Counted from the stretch's first letter, positions 42,726 to 52,220 are shown. The stretch is 64,000 nt of DNA from Epilithonimonas arachidiradicis (GCF_003610695.1 NZ_RAQH01000002.1:62001-126000), one strand, 5' to 3'. A program made the numbers and translations. The notes: a model not told the origin generated them from the letters alone.

Positions 42726-43184
42726 ATGACAGAACTCACTAACCATATTGAAAAAGAATTGTTGAAAGCTATGGACGATTACAAAACCATTGCTCAATTG
42801 CTTATTGATAAGCTGATTACAGAAACTGACCAACCTGAAAAAGCAGAAATTCAGGTAGGACGTTATTTTGAAATTCAAAATGCAGATCTGTTCAATGGAC
42901 AAGAAAATCTTTCAGACAATTGGTGGTTTGATGTTCACGGCGAACATTGTCTGTTTAGAAATTTGATAACAGGACAAACTCTTGAGGTTTCACTTGGAAA
43001 TAAAGAAAGTATAGCCAATCTCGATCCTTATTTCTTCTATAATTTTTTGGAAACAACGGAAAACTTCAGACATCTGACAAAATATTTCAAAAATCCATTT
43101 AACGACACTTTGAACTTGTTTAAGAAATTGGAAAAGAAACAAAAAATGGTAAATATTTATGGTGTGAATTTTAGAAAACTATAG
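42726..43184 (+). CDS. DUF6896-like protein
   Basis: A 152-residue soluble protein. The ATG at 42726 is preferred over an in-frame TTG three codons earlier. The core WWFDVHGEHCLFRNLITGQTLEVSLG (seen as HGEHCLF and TGQTLEV), then LDPYFFYNFLETTENFRHL, agrees with my memory of DUF6896, a family often found in toxin-immunity neighbourhoods. The HGxHC motif could bind metal, but no activity is known. It is flanked by gene fragments on both sides. Confidence 0.68.
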   Translation: MTELTNHIEKELLKAMDDYKTIAQLLIDKLITETDQPEKAEIQVGRYFEIQNADLFNGQENLSDNWWFDVHGEHCLFRNLITGQTLEVSLGNKESIANLDPYFFYNFLETTENFRHLTKYFKNPFNDTLNLFKKLEKKQKMVNIYGVNFRKL

Positions 43185-43400
43185 AGAATAGCTAAGCTCC
43201 GAGATGCTGGCGCAATGCTTTTCCCAAAACAACAACACTAAAAATTTAGAACTGATACCTGAAATGTGGAAAAACGTAGAAGGAATTGCAAAATGGCGAA
43301 TGAGTATTTTAGACCTGTGCGCCAGATAAAACCGAATGCCTAACAAATTTTTACGTAAGGTTGGCCAACGTGCAAAATTTGAATACCCATTTTTTAATTG

Positions 43401-43443
43401 AACAAAATGTTTATGACAGACAAGAACTTACAAAAATTAAGAC
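43401..43443 (+). repeat. Direct repeat, copy 2 (intact gene start)
   Basis: The intact partner of the repeat at 42632-42674; it covers the last bases of the leader and the first ten codons of the SUKH gene. A weaker third resemblance lies at 44511-44545 (AAAATGATTATGACAGA). Confidence 0.7.
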
Positions 43444-44456
43444 TACAAATAATTGACGAAACAGATGGAGGTAAATTTTCCAAACTGATAGAGAAGCTAT
43501 TGAAGAAATATGCATCCACTGACAGAGAATATGTTTTGGAAATCCTGACAGATTACGCAAAGAATGGACAAATTTTGCATTGGCGAAATTTTCTGCTGAA
43601 TGATATTATAGAACTTGTAAACGAAGGTGAAGCTAACTACGTTGAATTTTTCGAGTGGTGCGTCACGCAACCTGAATTAACCTATTGGGGAATTGATGGG
43701 CTATTAAAAACAAACGGAAGAAAATCATTTTCGGCACTCATTGAAATTCTAAAAAACGAAAGTCTTAAAACTTCAATCCGTGCAAAAGCAATCAAAAGTA
43801 TTTCGGTATTTAGCAAACAGCCGTTTGACCGGGAATTACCTAAAGACCCGGGACATTGGAAAGTAGAAGATTTAAGAATAGAGGAAATAGAAACCTGGCA
43901 GAAAAATGGTTTCCAAGATGGTGAAGGTTATACCCAACCGAAAACTCATATTTCGTTAGAAAATCCAAAAACAGAACTGGAAAAAATTGCTTCAAAACTT
44001 AATAAAAAACTCGAAGCACAAAGAACTAAAAATCAAGATTTATCAAACCCGGCCAACTTGCTGACTATTGCAGACGAAACCGACATTTTGAACATAGAGA
44101 AAAGATGGAAATTGCCGGAGAATTATTTAACGTTTCTGAAAAACTACTCGCCTTTGAAAGTATTTATTAACAGCAGAAAATATTTTCAGGGTTTGCATTT
44201 ATATGGCGCTTCTGACTTGATAAAGAGACAGGAAGGATATTCATTTAATCCGGTAACTAACAAAACGATTGACGAATGGCCAGAGAATTTTGTTGTGATT
44301 GCTGATGCGGGAGCTGATCCGTATTGCATAGACATCAATCAAATAAAAGAAAATGATGCACCAATTTATACAAGCATACACGGAAATGGCGAATGGAAAT
44401 TTGAGTTATATGCAGACAGCTTTTTAACTTTTTTAAAGGAAATTGCTGGAAGATAG
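43407..44456 (+). CDS. SUKH protein with helical N-terminal domain
   Basis: About 349 residues from the ATG at 43407 (an ATG at 43413 and a TTG at 43398 are alternatives). The first half is helical and HEAT-like (KLIEKLLKKYASTDREYVLEIL, FFEWCVTQPELTYWGIDGLLK, SIRAKAIKSISVFSK). The second half, from about residue 205, is a SUKH domain: ILNIEKRWKLPENYLTFLKNYSP, LYGASDLIKRQEGYSF, FVVIADAGADPYCIDI and the closing SFLTFLKEIAG. Probably a cytoplasmic immunity protein. Bases 43185-43406 contain only fragments, such as MWKNVEGIAKWRMSILDLCAR. Confidence 0.8.
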   Translation: MFMTDKNLQKLRLQIIDETDGGKFSKLIEKLLKKYASTDREYVLEILTDYAKNGQILHWRNFLLNDIIELVNEGEANYVEFFEWCVTQPELTYWGIDGLLKTNGRKSFSALIEILKNESLKTSIRAKAIKSISVFSKQPFDRELPKDPGHWKVEDLRIEEIETWQKNGFQDGEGYTQPKTHISLENPKTELEKIASKLNKKLEAQRTKNQDLSNPANLLTIADETDILNIEKRWKLPENYLTFLKNYSPLKVFINSRKYFQGLHLYGASDLIKRQEGYSFNPVTNKTIDEWPENFVVIADAGADPYCIDINQIKENDAPIYTSIHGNGEWKFELYADSFLTFLKEIAGR

Positions 44457-44588
44457 TAAGTGATTTGAACAAATAAGCTTTACGATTTTGACGTGAATTA
44501 TAAACCTTACAAAATGATTATGACAGATAGAAGTTCGAGGATAAGTTGAATGTATCAAACCATCAATCTTCAAAATAAAATAAATAAA

Positions 44589-45139
44589 ATGGAAACCCTT
44601 AAACTCACAGTAAATGAAAAAGACACGTTGGACAGTATATTGTATTATGCCTCCAAATCAGAACAAATTAAAAAAGGAAGGCGGAATAGCAGACTGATTT
44701 TTATTGGGGTTATTATTTTACTGAGTATCTTTTTTTTTTAGCATTCGATAAATCAATTTCAATTGTTTTTATAGTCGTCGGAGGAATTGGCTTTATCTTT
44801 TTTCCTCAATATTTAAAATGGTATTATAAAAAACATTTTTCAAAAACAATACAAACCGATGAATATAGAAGTCTTGTAGGACTTGAAAACTCAATTATCT
44901 TCAACGAAGACAATATAGAGGTTATCAACTCAAAAGCTGAAACCAAATATTTGCACCAAAATTTTGATTATATTTCTGAAACGCACGATAACTTTTTTAT
45001 CAAACTTAAAACAATATCGATGCTCACATTTCCAAAAAATCAAATTGAAAACAGCAACGAGCTGAGAGACTATTTTCAAAAGTTGTGTGCACAAATCAAA
45101 ATAGAATATATTGATGATAAAAATTGGACTTGGAAATGA
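44589..45139 (+). pseudogene. YcxB-like membrane protein gene broken in a T-run
   Basis: From the ATG at 44589 the frame reads METLKLTVNEKDTLDSIL and a first membrane segment, then stops at 44741 just after a run of ten T (44730-44739). The frame one base back continues at once with AFDKSISIVFIVVGGIGFIFF, the second membrane segment, and a soluble end to TAA at 45137-45139. One extra T rejoins them to a protein of about 183 residues: two membrane segments plus a C-terminal domain (SKTIQTDEYRSLVGLENSIIF, ISMLTFPKN), as in YcxB-like proteins. It is either a recent mutation, slippage control, or a missing base. Confidence 0.75.
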
Positions 45140-45391
45140 AAAAAATTGATTTATACTTAAATTTTATACTATCGAGATGGTATATTCAAATATATATATT
45201 AAAATGGAGATTGAAAAATATGTGCAAGTCTATGCAGTTATAATATTGATCTTCTGCATTTCAATTTTGTTTGGGTTAATTGATTTTTCAATAGCTTTTC
45301 TACAGAAAGTTCATCTATGTGAAGCTTTTTTACTTCAATATTTGAATGTTTTTATTCCAGAAAAAAATAATATTTTTATCAAAAAAAACAA

Positions 45392-46399
45392 ATGCATACA
45401 GGAAAACGATATTCCCCTTTAGAGTTCTTCAAATGGACCAAGCAAGCTACTTTTTGTCTGTTCATTATCTCTTCTATTGCTACGGTTCTGTATTACTTCG
45501 GATGGAAGTTTTTAGCTTTGCCTTGGCAGCCTATCGCAATTATTGCAACTGCGGTGGCTTTTATTGTAGGATTTAAAAATAATGCGAGTTATAATCGTAT
45601 TTGGGAAGCAAGGCAAATCTATGGTGCGATTATCAATGATAGTCGAAGTTTTGCTTATTCTGTTCGGGATGCATTGGGAGGGAAAGAATCTGATGTAGTT
45701 AAGAGGATTTTTTACCGCCATTTTGCGTGGTTGACGGCTGTGAGGTTTCAATTAAGAGAACCGAGATCGTGGGAAAATGTCGATAATGATGGTAATTCTA
45801 ATTTCAGAAAGGGCAGGTACGAAATTCCTGAACTTAACTCTAATCTTTCCGATGAATTGAAAGCTTTCTTGTCTACTGAAGAACATCAATATATTCTTTC
45901 CAAAAAAAACAGAGCAACACAACTGACAGCTTTGCAATCTGAAGATTTTGCTAAACTGAAAACGGAAGGAAAAATCAATGATTTCCAATGGACACTTCTG
46001 CAACAATCGATTATAAAATTTACGGATAATCAAGGTAAGGCAGAGCGGATTAAGAATTTCCCTTACCCAAGGAATTTTGCCTCAATTACTACATATTTAC
46101 TTTTTATTTTTGTGGTTCTCGCACCTTTTGGTCTTTTGAAAGAAATGGATAAATTAGGCGACGGAACTTTTTTGGAAGGCTTTACAATTTGGTTTAATAT
46201 TCCTTTTGCAGCGATGATCACATGGGCTTTTCACACCTTAGATACAGTAGGTGAAAGCTCCGTGAATCCTTTTGAAGGAAGTGCTAATGACATTCCCATT
46301 ACACAAATCAGCCGAACGATTGAAATTGATATGAGAGATATGTTGGACGAAAAAGATTTACCGGCGCCTATTCTCCCTCAGAATAATATTGTTCTCTAA
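45392..46399 (+). CDS. Bestrophin-like chloride channel
   Basis: A 335-residue membrane protein. MHTGKRYSPLEFFKWTKQATF, PIAIIATAVAFIVGFKNNASYNRIWEARQIYGAIINDSRSF (the strongest motif is FKNNASYNRIWEAR) and FPYPRNFASITTYLLFIFVVLAPFGLL identify the bestrophin/UPF0187 family of anion channels. Four membrane segments are expected. The region 45140-45391 before it has no convincing gene. Confidence 0.9.
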   Translation: MHTGKRYSPLEFFKWTKQATFCLFIISSIATVLYYFGWKFLALPWQPIAIIATAVAFIVGFKNNASYNRIWEARQIYGAIINDSRSFAYSVRDALGGKESDVVKRIFYRHFAWLTAVRFQLREPRSWENVDNDGNSNFRKGRYEIPELNSNLSDELKAFLSTEEHQYILSKKNRATQLTALQSEDFAKLKTEGKINDFQWTLLQQSIIKFTDNQGKAERIKNFPYPRNFASITTYLLFIFVVLAPFGLLKEMDKLGDGTFLEGFTIWFNIPFAAMITWAFHTLDTVGESSVNPFEGSANDIPITQISRTIEIDMRDMLDEKDLPAPILPQNNIVL

Positions 46400-46417
46400 A
46401 ACAATTTGAACAGCAAA

Positions 46418-46448
46418 AAACTCTTCCAATTAGGAAGAGTTTTTTTTT
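46418..46448. terminator. Bidirectional terminator
   Basis: Inverted repeat AAACTCTTCC (46418-46427) and its complement (46433-46442) with an A-run before and a T-run after. It lies between convergent genes, 2 bases before the end of the antiporter gene. Confidence 0.85.
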
Positions 46449-46449
46449 A

Positions 46450-48057
46450 TTAATGAAAGTTTGGATTTAATTTCAAATCATTGAGGTCGAGTTGTAATTC
46501 CGCTTTCCGGATTTCCTCGTCATCATAATACTTCTCGCGTCTCATTTGGAAAATATCAATTCTTTGTTTTGCATAGATTTCTTTTAAAATTTCAGCAAAT
46601 TTATCAATCTCCTGAGTAGTGCAATTGTTACATTCCAAAAGGTCTAATTGATTCTCTGTGTTTTCTGTTTCGATAGAAATCTGAGAATGATAATTTTTCA
46701 AAAGATTGCTTTTGTTCACGACATCACCATAATTTGAATTGATGTGATTAAGCGCTAATCTATTTAATCTGATTTGGATTTGGGCTTCCTGTTGTTCTTG
46801 TGGAAGGACGACATCCATTGATGGCATATTCAGTTTTCTCACAATGAAAGGCAATGTCAATCCTTGTACGACTAAGGTTATAAAGATAACAATGAATGTA
46901 ATTAATAAAATTAAATTCCTGTGAGGAAAAGGACTTCCGTCATCCATCACAAAAGGAATGGAAAGAGCGGTTGCTAGTGAAACTACACCACGCATTCCAG
47001 CCCAGCCAATCACCAATGGACCTTTCCAACCAGGAGATTGTTCTTTTCTCACAGATTTGAAAAGCCATCTTGGAACAAATGCAGCGGGATAAATCCATAA
47101 AAATCTGATAGCGATGACCACGGCGCTTATGATAACACCGTATTTGATTCCTTGGATTAAAGATGCTTCTTCTAGTCCTCTGATGATTGAAGGAAGCGAT
47201 AATCCGATTAAGATGAAAACCATAGCGTTCATAACGAAAATCACAGTTGTCCAAACACCTAACATATTGAGGCGTGTATTTCCGTTTTTGAAAATTTCGT
47301 GTGATCTGTAGGAGATGAAAAGCCCGCCAGTTACAACGGCCATAACTCCGGAAAAATGAAATTGTTCTGCTCCGAGGTACAAAATGTAGGGCGTCATAAT
47401 CGTTAAAGCGGCATCAATTGCTGAGGTTGTTGGCAAGTAACGATGGATGAGATACATGATTCCGGCTCCAATCAATCCAACCACGATTCCCATTCCTGCA
47501 ACCAAAAAGAATTGTCCGGTAGCCTCGTTCATAGAAAAGCTTCCTGTCAGGATAGCTGCTAATGCAAATCGAAAAACGATCAAAGATGAAGCATCATTCA
47601 CAAGGCTTTCACCTTCCAAAATGCTGATGATTCTTTTCGGAACTGGTAATCCTTTTAAAACGGTTGTTGCTGCAACGGCATCCGGCGGAGAAACGATTCC
47701 GCCTAATAAAAACCCTAATGCCAAAGTGAATCCCGGAATCAATGCCTGGGAAAGATAAGCGATAATTAACGACGTCGCAAATACTAATCCAAAAGCTAAT
47801 AATGCAATTGGTCTTTTCCATTTCCAGAAGTCGTTCCACGACGTGTACCATGCAGCTTCGTATAATAATGGCGGTAAAAAAATCAGGAAAACCAGTTCTG
47901 GATCCAATTCGATCTCGGGAATTCCCGGTAAAAGGCTAATGATTAAACCAGCTAAAACCAAAAAAATTGGATATGCGATTTTCAGTTTTTTTGCGACCAT
48001 TACCATCATAAAAACTGAAAAAAGTAATGCAAGGATCAATAATAAATTATGATGCAT
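46450..48057 (-). CDS. Na+/H+ antiporter (CPA1 type)
   Basis: A 535-residue transporter with about 12 membrane segments followed by a soluble C-terminal tail of some 120 residues. GGIVSPPDAVAATTVLKGLPVPKRIISILEGESLVNDASSLIVFRFA (seen in its parts SPPDAVAATT and EGESLVNDASSL, with the transport Asp in NDAS) and GWAGMRGVVSLATALSIP are the CPA1/NhaP signatures. It exchanges cytoplasmic Na+ (or K+) for H+. The tail is charged and ends YDDEEIRKAELQLDLNDLKL. Monocistronic and convergent with the bestrophin gene. Confidence 0.94.
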   Translation of the reverse strand: MHHNLLLILALLFSVFMMVMVAKKLKIAYPIFLVLAGLIISLLPGIPEIELDPELVFLIFLPPLLYEAAWYTSWNDFWKWKRPIALLAFGLVFATSLIIAYLSQALIPGFTLALGFLLGGIVSPPDAVAATTVLKGLPVPKRIISILEGESLVNDASSLIVFRFALAAILTGSFSMNEATGQFFLVAGMGIVVGLIGAGIMYLIHRYLPTTSAIDAALTIMTPYILYLGAEQFHFSGVMAVVTGGLFISYRSHEIFKNGNTRLNMLGVWTTVIFVMNAMVFILIGLSLPSIIRGLEEASLIQGIKYGVIISAVVIAIRFLWIYPAAFVPRWLFKSVRKEQSPGWKGPLVIGWAGMRGVVSLATALSIPFVMDDGSPFPHRNLILLITFIVIFITLVVQGLTLPFIVRKLNMPSMDVVLPQEQQEAQIQIRLNRLALNHINSNYGDVVNKSNLLKNYHSQISIETENTENQLDLLECNNCTTQEIDKFAEILKEIYAKQRIDIFQMRREKYYDDEEIRKAELQLDLNDLKLNPNFH

Positions 48058-48295
48058 TTTTGTGAAGAATTAAATTATGTTTTTACTGTAAAAATATAAT
48101 TCTGACAACAAAAATCCTATACATTGAATGAATTAATTGAAAAATAAACAATATAGACATAAGTTATATTTAATTGTTTAATAATTAGTTGATTGTGATG
48201 TGATGATATTTGTTTTTGGAGTAAATAATTTAATGTTTATGTGTAACAAATTGGTTTTATTCACGACTTATCAGCCCAAATATCATATTTCAAAA

Positions 48296-50320
48296 ATGAA
48301 AAAGATCTCTTTCAGTGCATTGATGTTAACTTCATTATTTAATGTTGCTTTTGCACAAACAAAACAAGCTGCTTTGGAGCTTAATTATATGGACACATCG
48401 GTGCGTCCGCAAGATGATTTCTATAACTACGTCAACGGAACCTGGATGAAAACTGCAAAAATTCCTGCAGACAAACCAAGCTGGGGTTCTTTTACTCAAC
48501 TTAGAGAAACGACTGACAATAATTCTTTGGGATTGTTGGATAACATTCTGAAAGAAAAATTTGCTGCTGGATCGGAAGGTCAGAAGATTCAGGCGCTTTA
48601 CGAAACCTATATGGATATGAACAAGCGTAATGCGGATGGACTTAATCCAATTAAAGCTGATTTAGCGAGAATTGATGCGATTAAGAATCTGAATGATTTA
48701 CAAAAATATCTTGCTGAAGCGACTAAGAGAAGTGATAACGCATTTTATGGTTGGGGTGTAGATGGTGATCTTAAGAATTCTAAAATGAATGCGGTTTACC
48801 TTGGTGATGCATCATTTGGTCTTGGTAGAGATTATTACCAAAAAGAATCTCCAAAGAATACCGAAACTATTGCTGAATATAAAAAATATGTAGCTAAAGT
48901 TTTAACCGAAATTGGTTACAAAAATGCTGATGTTGTGGCGGGACAAATTGTTGATTTCGAAAAGAAAATGGCAAAGACATTATTGACGAATGAGCAAATC
49001 CGTGACGCTAATCTACAATACAATCCTAAGACTTTACCAGAACTTAAAACTTTGGTGAAGAATATTGATCTTCCAAAATATCTTGCTGAAGTTGGTGTAA
49101 AAACTGATAAAGTCATCATTGGCGAAATTAATTATTATAAAAATCTTGATACGTTCTTAACTGAGAAAAATATTCCTTTGATTAAGGATTATCTTAAATT
49201 CCATTTGACTTCCGGAAGTGCTGGTTATCTTAATCAGAAAATGGATGATTTGAAATTTGATTTCTACAACAAATATCTTCAAGGTCAACAGGAGCAAAGA
49301 GCACTTAACAAAAGAGCGTTGTCTCTGATTAATGGTGTACTTGGGGAAGCTTTCGGAAAGGTTTATGTTGAAAAATATTTCACACCAGAAGCTAAAGCTC
49401 AGATGTTGACTTATATAGACTATCTTAAGAAAAGTTTCGGTGTTCACATCAATGGTCTGACTTGGATGTCTTCTACAACTAAGCAAAAAGCACTTGAAAA
49501 ATTGAACAAATTTACAGTGAAGATTGCTTATCCGGACAAATGGAAAGATTATTCTAAATTGGTTCTGAAGTCTGATAAAGATGGTGGTTCTTTATATTCA
49601 AATTTAAAGAATGTTGAAAGCTGGCATTATGACAAAGAAATAGAAAAAGTAGGAAAGCCAGTTGATAAAACGGAATGGGGGATGTCTCCACAAACGGTGA
49701 ATGCTTACTACAATCCTGTAAATAACGAAATCGTTTTCCCTGCTGCAATTCTTCAACCGCCTTTCTTCAATCCAGATGCAGACGCAGCAGTGAACTTTGG
49801 AGGAATAGGAGCGGTTATCGGTCACGAAATGACCCACGGTTTTGATGATAGTGGTGCTCAGTTTGATGGTGATGGAAACTTAACAGACTGGTGGACTGCC
49901 GAAGATAAAACTAATTTCGAAAAAGCGACAAAAAGCTTAGCGGCTCAGTACGATAAATATGAACCGGCAAAAGATGTTCACGTGAATGGAACCTTTACCA
50001 ATGGAGAAAATATCGCTGACTTAGGTGGTGTCAATATCGCTTATGATGCATTACAAATGTACCTTAAGGATAAGGGTAATCCAGGCAAAATTGATGGTTA
50101 CACACCGGATCAGAGATTTTTCTTAAGCTGGGCAACGGTTTGGAGAACGTTATCAACGGATAAATATTTAACTAACCAGGTTAAGACAGATCCGCACTCT
50201 CCAGGATTCTACAGAAGTTTTGGACCTTTGGTTAATACAGAAGCTTTCTATAAAGCATTTGATGTAAGAGAAGGTGATAAACTATATAAAAAGCCAGAAG
50301 AGAGAATTAAAATTTGGTAA
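48296..50320 (+). CDS. Exported M13-family metallopeptidase
   Basis: The ATG at 48296 is chosen because it opens a signal peptide (MKKISFSALMLTSLFNVAFAQ); the open frame upstream of it is not convincing. The 674-residue protein is a neprilysin/PepO-type zinc endopeptidase: H510-E511-xxH514 (VIGHEMTHGFDD), third ligand E571 in GENIADLGGVNIAY, and NAYYNPVNNEIVFPAAILQPPFF before the site. The C-terminal QVKTDPHSPGFYRSFGPL and final RIKIW are typical. Probably periplasmic, degrading peptides. Confidence 0.95.
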   Translation: MKKISFSALMLTSLFNVAFAQTKQAALELNYMDTSVRPQDDFYNYVNGTWMKTAKIPADKPSWGSFTQLRETTDNNSLGLLDNILKEKFAAGSEGQKIQALYETYMDMNKRNADGLNPIKADLARIDAIKNLNDLQKYLAEATKRSDNAFYGWGVDGDLKNSKMNAVYLGDASFGLGRDYYQKESPKNTETIAEYKKYVAKVLTEIGYKNADVVAGQIVDFEKKMAKTLLTNEQIRDANLQYNPKTLPELKTLVKNIDLPKYLAEVGVKTDKVIIGEINYYKNLDTFLTEKNIPLIKDYLKFHLTSGSAGYLNQKMDDLKFDFYNKYLQGQQEQRALNKRALSLINGVLGEAFGKVYVEKYFTPEAKAQMLTYIDYLKKSFGVHINGLTWMSSTTKQKALEKLNKFTVKIAYPDKWKDYSKLVLKSDKDGGSLYSNLKNVESWHYDKEIEKVGKPVDKTEWGMSPQTVNAYYNPVNNEIVFPAAILQPPFFNPDADAAVNFGGIGAVIGHEMTHGFDDSGAQFDGDGNLTDWWTAEDKTNFEKATKSLAAQYDKYEPAKDVHVNGTFTNGENIADLGGVNIAYDALQMYLKDKGNPGKIDGYTPDQRFFLSWATVWRTLSTDKYLTNQVKTDPHSPGFYRSFGPLVNTEAFYKAFDVREGDKLYKKPEERIKIW

Positions 50321-50339
50321 TACAAAATATTTATAAAAG

Positions 50340-50370
50340 TACCCTGTGATTTTTGCAGGGTATTTTTTTT
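50340..50370 (+). terminator. Terminator after the M13 peptidase gene
   Basis: Inverted repeat TACCCTG (50340-50346) and CAGGGTA (50356-50362) followed by a run of T. Confidence 0.75.
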
Positions 50371-50463
50371 GCTCAATTCTTTAAATATTATTTATATAAA
50401 TTTTTCAATGAGTTAGTTTTATTTTAATAGATAAAAGAATTTTTTTTGAAGAAGTTGCAGCAA

Positions 50464-50497
50464 AGAAAATCCCATCTCGTAACAACGAGATGGGATT
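50464..50497 (-). terminator. Terminator after the first T9SS/GEVED gene
   Basis: Perfect 13-bp inverted repeat AATCCCATCTCGT (50468-50480) and its complement (50485-50497), followed by T on the minus strand. Confidence 0.8.
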
Positions 50498-50521
50498 AAA
50501 ATTGATTTATAATTCTAAGAA

Positions 50522-50735
50522 TTATTTTTTGATAGCTTTGAAAGTTTTAACGCTTCCGTCTTCCATTTTAAGGTTTACGATGTAAAGACCAGCTTTCAAG
50601 TTAGAAAGGTTAAGTTCTGTTGCAGGAGCAAGAGTTTTAACTTCTCTACCAGAGATATCATTTACAGAAACTGATCTAACACCTTTTACATCAGAGATAT
50701 TAAGAACATCTGTGAATGGGTTAGGGTAAACAGAA
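50522..50735 (-). repeat. Near-identical T9SS sorting-domain end, copy 1
   Basis: The last 214 bases of this gene are nearly identical with those of the next two (52269-52482 and 54055-54268), with only scattered single-base differences, whereas the parts before it differ strongly. Confidence 0.85.
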
Positions 50736-52126
50736 ACTCCTTTTTTATTTACATCAGAAACGGCCATAAATTCCTTATAATCAATAGTGTAATCTTCTAC
50801 CTGACCATTGATCATATTAGAACAAGCACTTTCAAGTGGCGTATTCAAAGTAGTCGCATTCGGAGATTGGAAGTTGTATTTGATTCTCATTGTTTTCTTT
50901 CCAATTGCCGTTCCTGCAGGAATAGTAATGTTTCCGTTTAAAGTTACTGGATTTGATGTGACAGATCCAACATAAAGCTTAGTTGCGAAAGTGTTGAAAT
51001 ATTGCTCACCCGCATCGTCAAAATCTCCATCATTGTTCCAGTCAACAAATACAGAAGCTGCCCATCCATTTGCTGCGCTACCGTTTGTTCCTCCTAATAC
51101 AGTTAATGGAACGCTTGTAACATTATTAAATACAGGGAATTCGATAGATTTGAAATCTTGGTGAACCGGATATGAACCGATTCCTGTTGCTGTTGCATCA
51201 GAAGGGTTTGTTACACCCGCAAACGTTACAGATTTAATCGGTGCGATTGCATTTGGAGCACTAGATGTAAGTGGACCACAGTGGCTTACTAAGCTATTTG
51301 TGCTAAAAGAAATCTCTTGACAACCTACTGCATCACCAACATCGTTAGATGAAACAATTTTTGCATAATATGTTGAATTAGTAGGTAAAGCTACGTTAAG
51401 TAAAGTTGAACTACCTATAACCGTAGTGTTTAATACATCCGAAGCACCAGAAGTAGTTCCAATTGTAATTTTGTAGCTAGCAGCATTTTCTACAGTTGGC
51501 CATGTAAGACCTACAGTACCTCCAGGGATCGTACTTCCGTTTGTTGGGTAAGTAAATGCTGTACAAGCAGGTACGCTAGTAGCTATATCTTGCTTTACAA
51601 TAAGGTCATCAATATAAAGAGCTCCACTAGTTCCAGTTGTGGCCTGTAACCAAGTACCTATACCATAAGACTTGTTTGGATCAAAAGTTCCAGCAGGAAT
51701 TGTTGCAGTAACAGTGTTACAAGAAGTTAAAGAAGCTGCAGACGTTAAGGCAACTCCATTACCTACAGGAAAAATAGACCAGCTTCCTTCTTCTTCATCG
51801 TATTCAGCATACATTACATACAAGGTACCAGTTAATCCAGCAGCTTTTTTATAACTAAAGCTTACATTGATTTTCTGACCATTGCCAGTCTGTCCATAAT
51901 AATCTGAAACTTCTGCAAGCTGTGCAAACCATCCAGATCTTGTTACTGATGTACTATAAGTAATAGCTCCGGATGTAGAAGCGCTACAGTAATTTACAGA
52001 ATTCAGAGAACCTCCTCCAAACTGTCCCATTCCGATCAAATCACCCTCAAAATTTTCTGTGAAGTCATACTGAGCATTGACCCCAATACCTAATGCCAAA
52101 AGGCAAGAGAATAGAATTTTTTTCAT
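50522..52126 (-). CDS. T9SS type A protein with GEVED domain (paralogue 1)
   Basis: A 534-residue secreted protein: signal peptide (MKKILFSCLLALGIGVNAQ), an N-terminal jelly-roll-like domain (YDFTENFEGDLIGMG to YIDDLIVKQDI, as in cleaved-adhesin domains), a fibronectin-like segment (PGGTVGLTWPTVENAASYKITIG), a GEVED domain (VFVDWNNDGDFDDAGEQYF to GQVEDYTIDY), and a type A sorting domain (VSVYPNPFTDVLNISDV). No enzyme motif. It is the first of three neighbouring paralogues of this plan. Each has its own terminator. Confidence 0.88.
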   Translation of the reverse strand: MKKILFSCLLALGIGVNAQYDFTENFEGDLIGMGQFGGGSLNSVNYCSASTSGAITYSTSVTRSGWFAQLAEVSDYYGQTGNGQKINVSFSYKKAAGLTGTLYVMYAEYDEEEGSWSIFPVGNGVALTSAASLTSCNTVTATIPAGTFDPNKSYGIGTWLQATTGTSGALYIDDLIVKQDIATSVPACTAFTYPTNGSTIPGGTVGLTWPTVENAASYKITIGTTSGASDVLNTTVIGSSTLLNVALPTNSTYYAKIVSSNDVGDAVGCQEISFSTNSLVSHCGPLTSSAPNAIAPIKSVTFAGVTNPSDATATGIGSYPVHQDFKSIEFPVFNNVTSVPLTVLGGTNGSAANGWAASVFVDWNNDGDFDDAGEQYFNTFATKLYVGSVTSNPVTLNGNITIPAGTAIGKKTMRIKYNFQSPNATTLNTPLESACSNMINGQVEDYTIDYKEFMAVSDVNKKGVSVYPNPFTDVLNISDVKGVRSVSVNDISGREVKTLAPATELNLSNLKAGLYIVNLKMEDGSVKTFKAIKK

Positions 52127-52220
52127 AATAATAAATTTTTTAAACTGATACGAATATAAAGCTTTTTTTCTTTTTGTAAAAAGATATTAACATTAAAATT
52201 GAGTTTTAGTTGTTAAAACA

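Larger units (their letters stand above)
39294..45139. other. Accessory region of immunity-type genes and gene fragments
   Basis: Between the tRNA-Asp pair and the bestrophin-like gene lie seven plus-strand genes, mostly of types found as immunity proteins for polymorphic toxins, with long spacers that contain broken frames and a 43-bp direct repeat. There is no toxin, integrase, transposase or Rhs gene in it. The spacers are far longer than in the rest of the window. Confidence 0.65.

Noticed and set aside
39294-45139. Integrative element inserted at tRNA-Asp
   Set aside because: No integrase, relaxase or transposase gene, and no second copy of the tRNA 3' end at the far side of the region was found, so an element cannot be claimed.
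45177-45422. 81-codon frame with one hydrophobic stretch before the bestrophin gene
   Set aside because: It overlaps the bestrophin start in another frame, is very AT-rich, ends in a Lys/Asn-rich tail typical of non-coding sequence and matches no family I know.
48200-48295. Extension of the M13 peptidase upstream of its signal peptide
   Set aside because: A start there would bury the signal peptide; the ATG at 48296 opens it.
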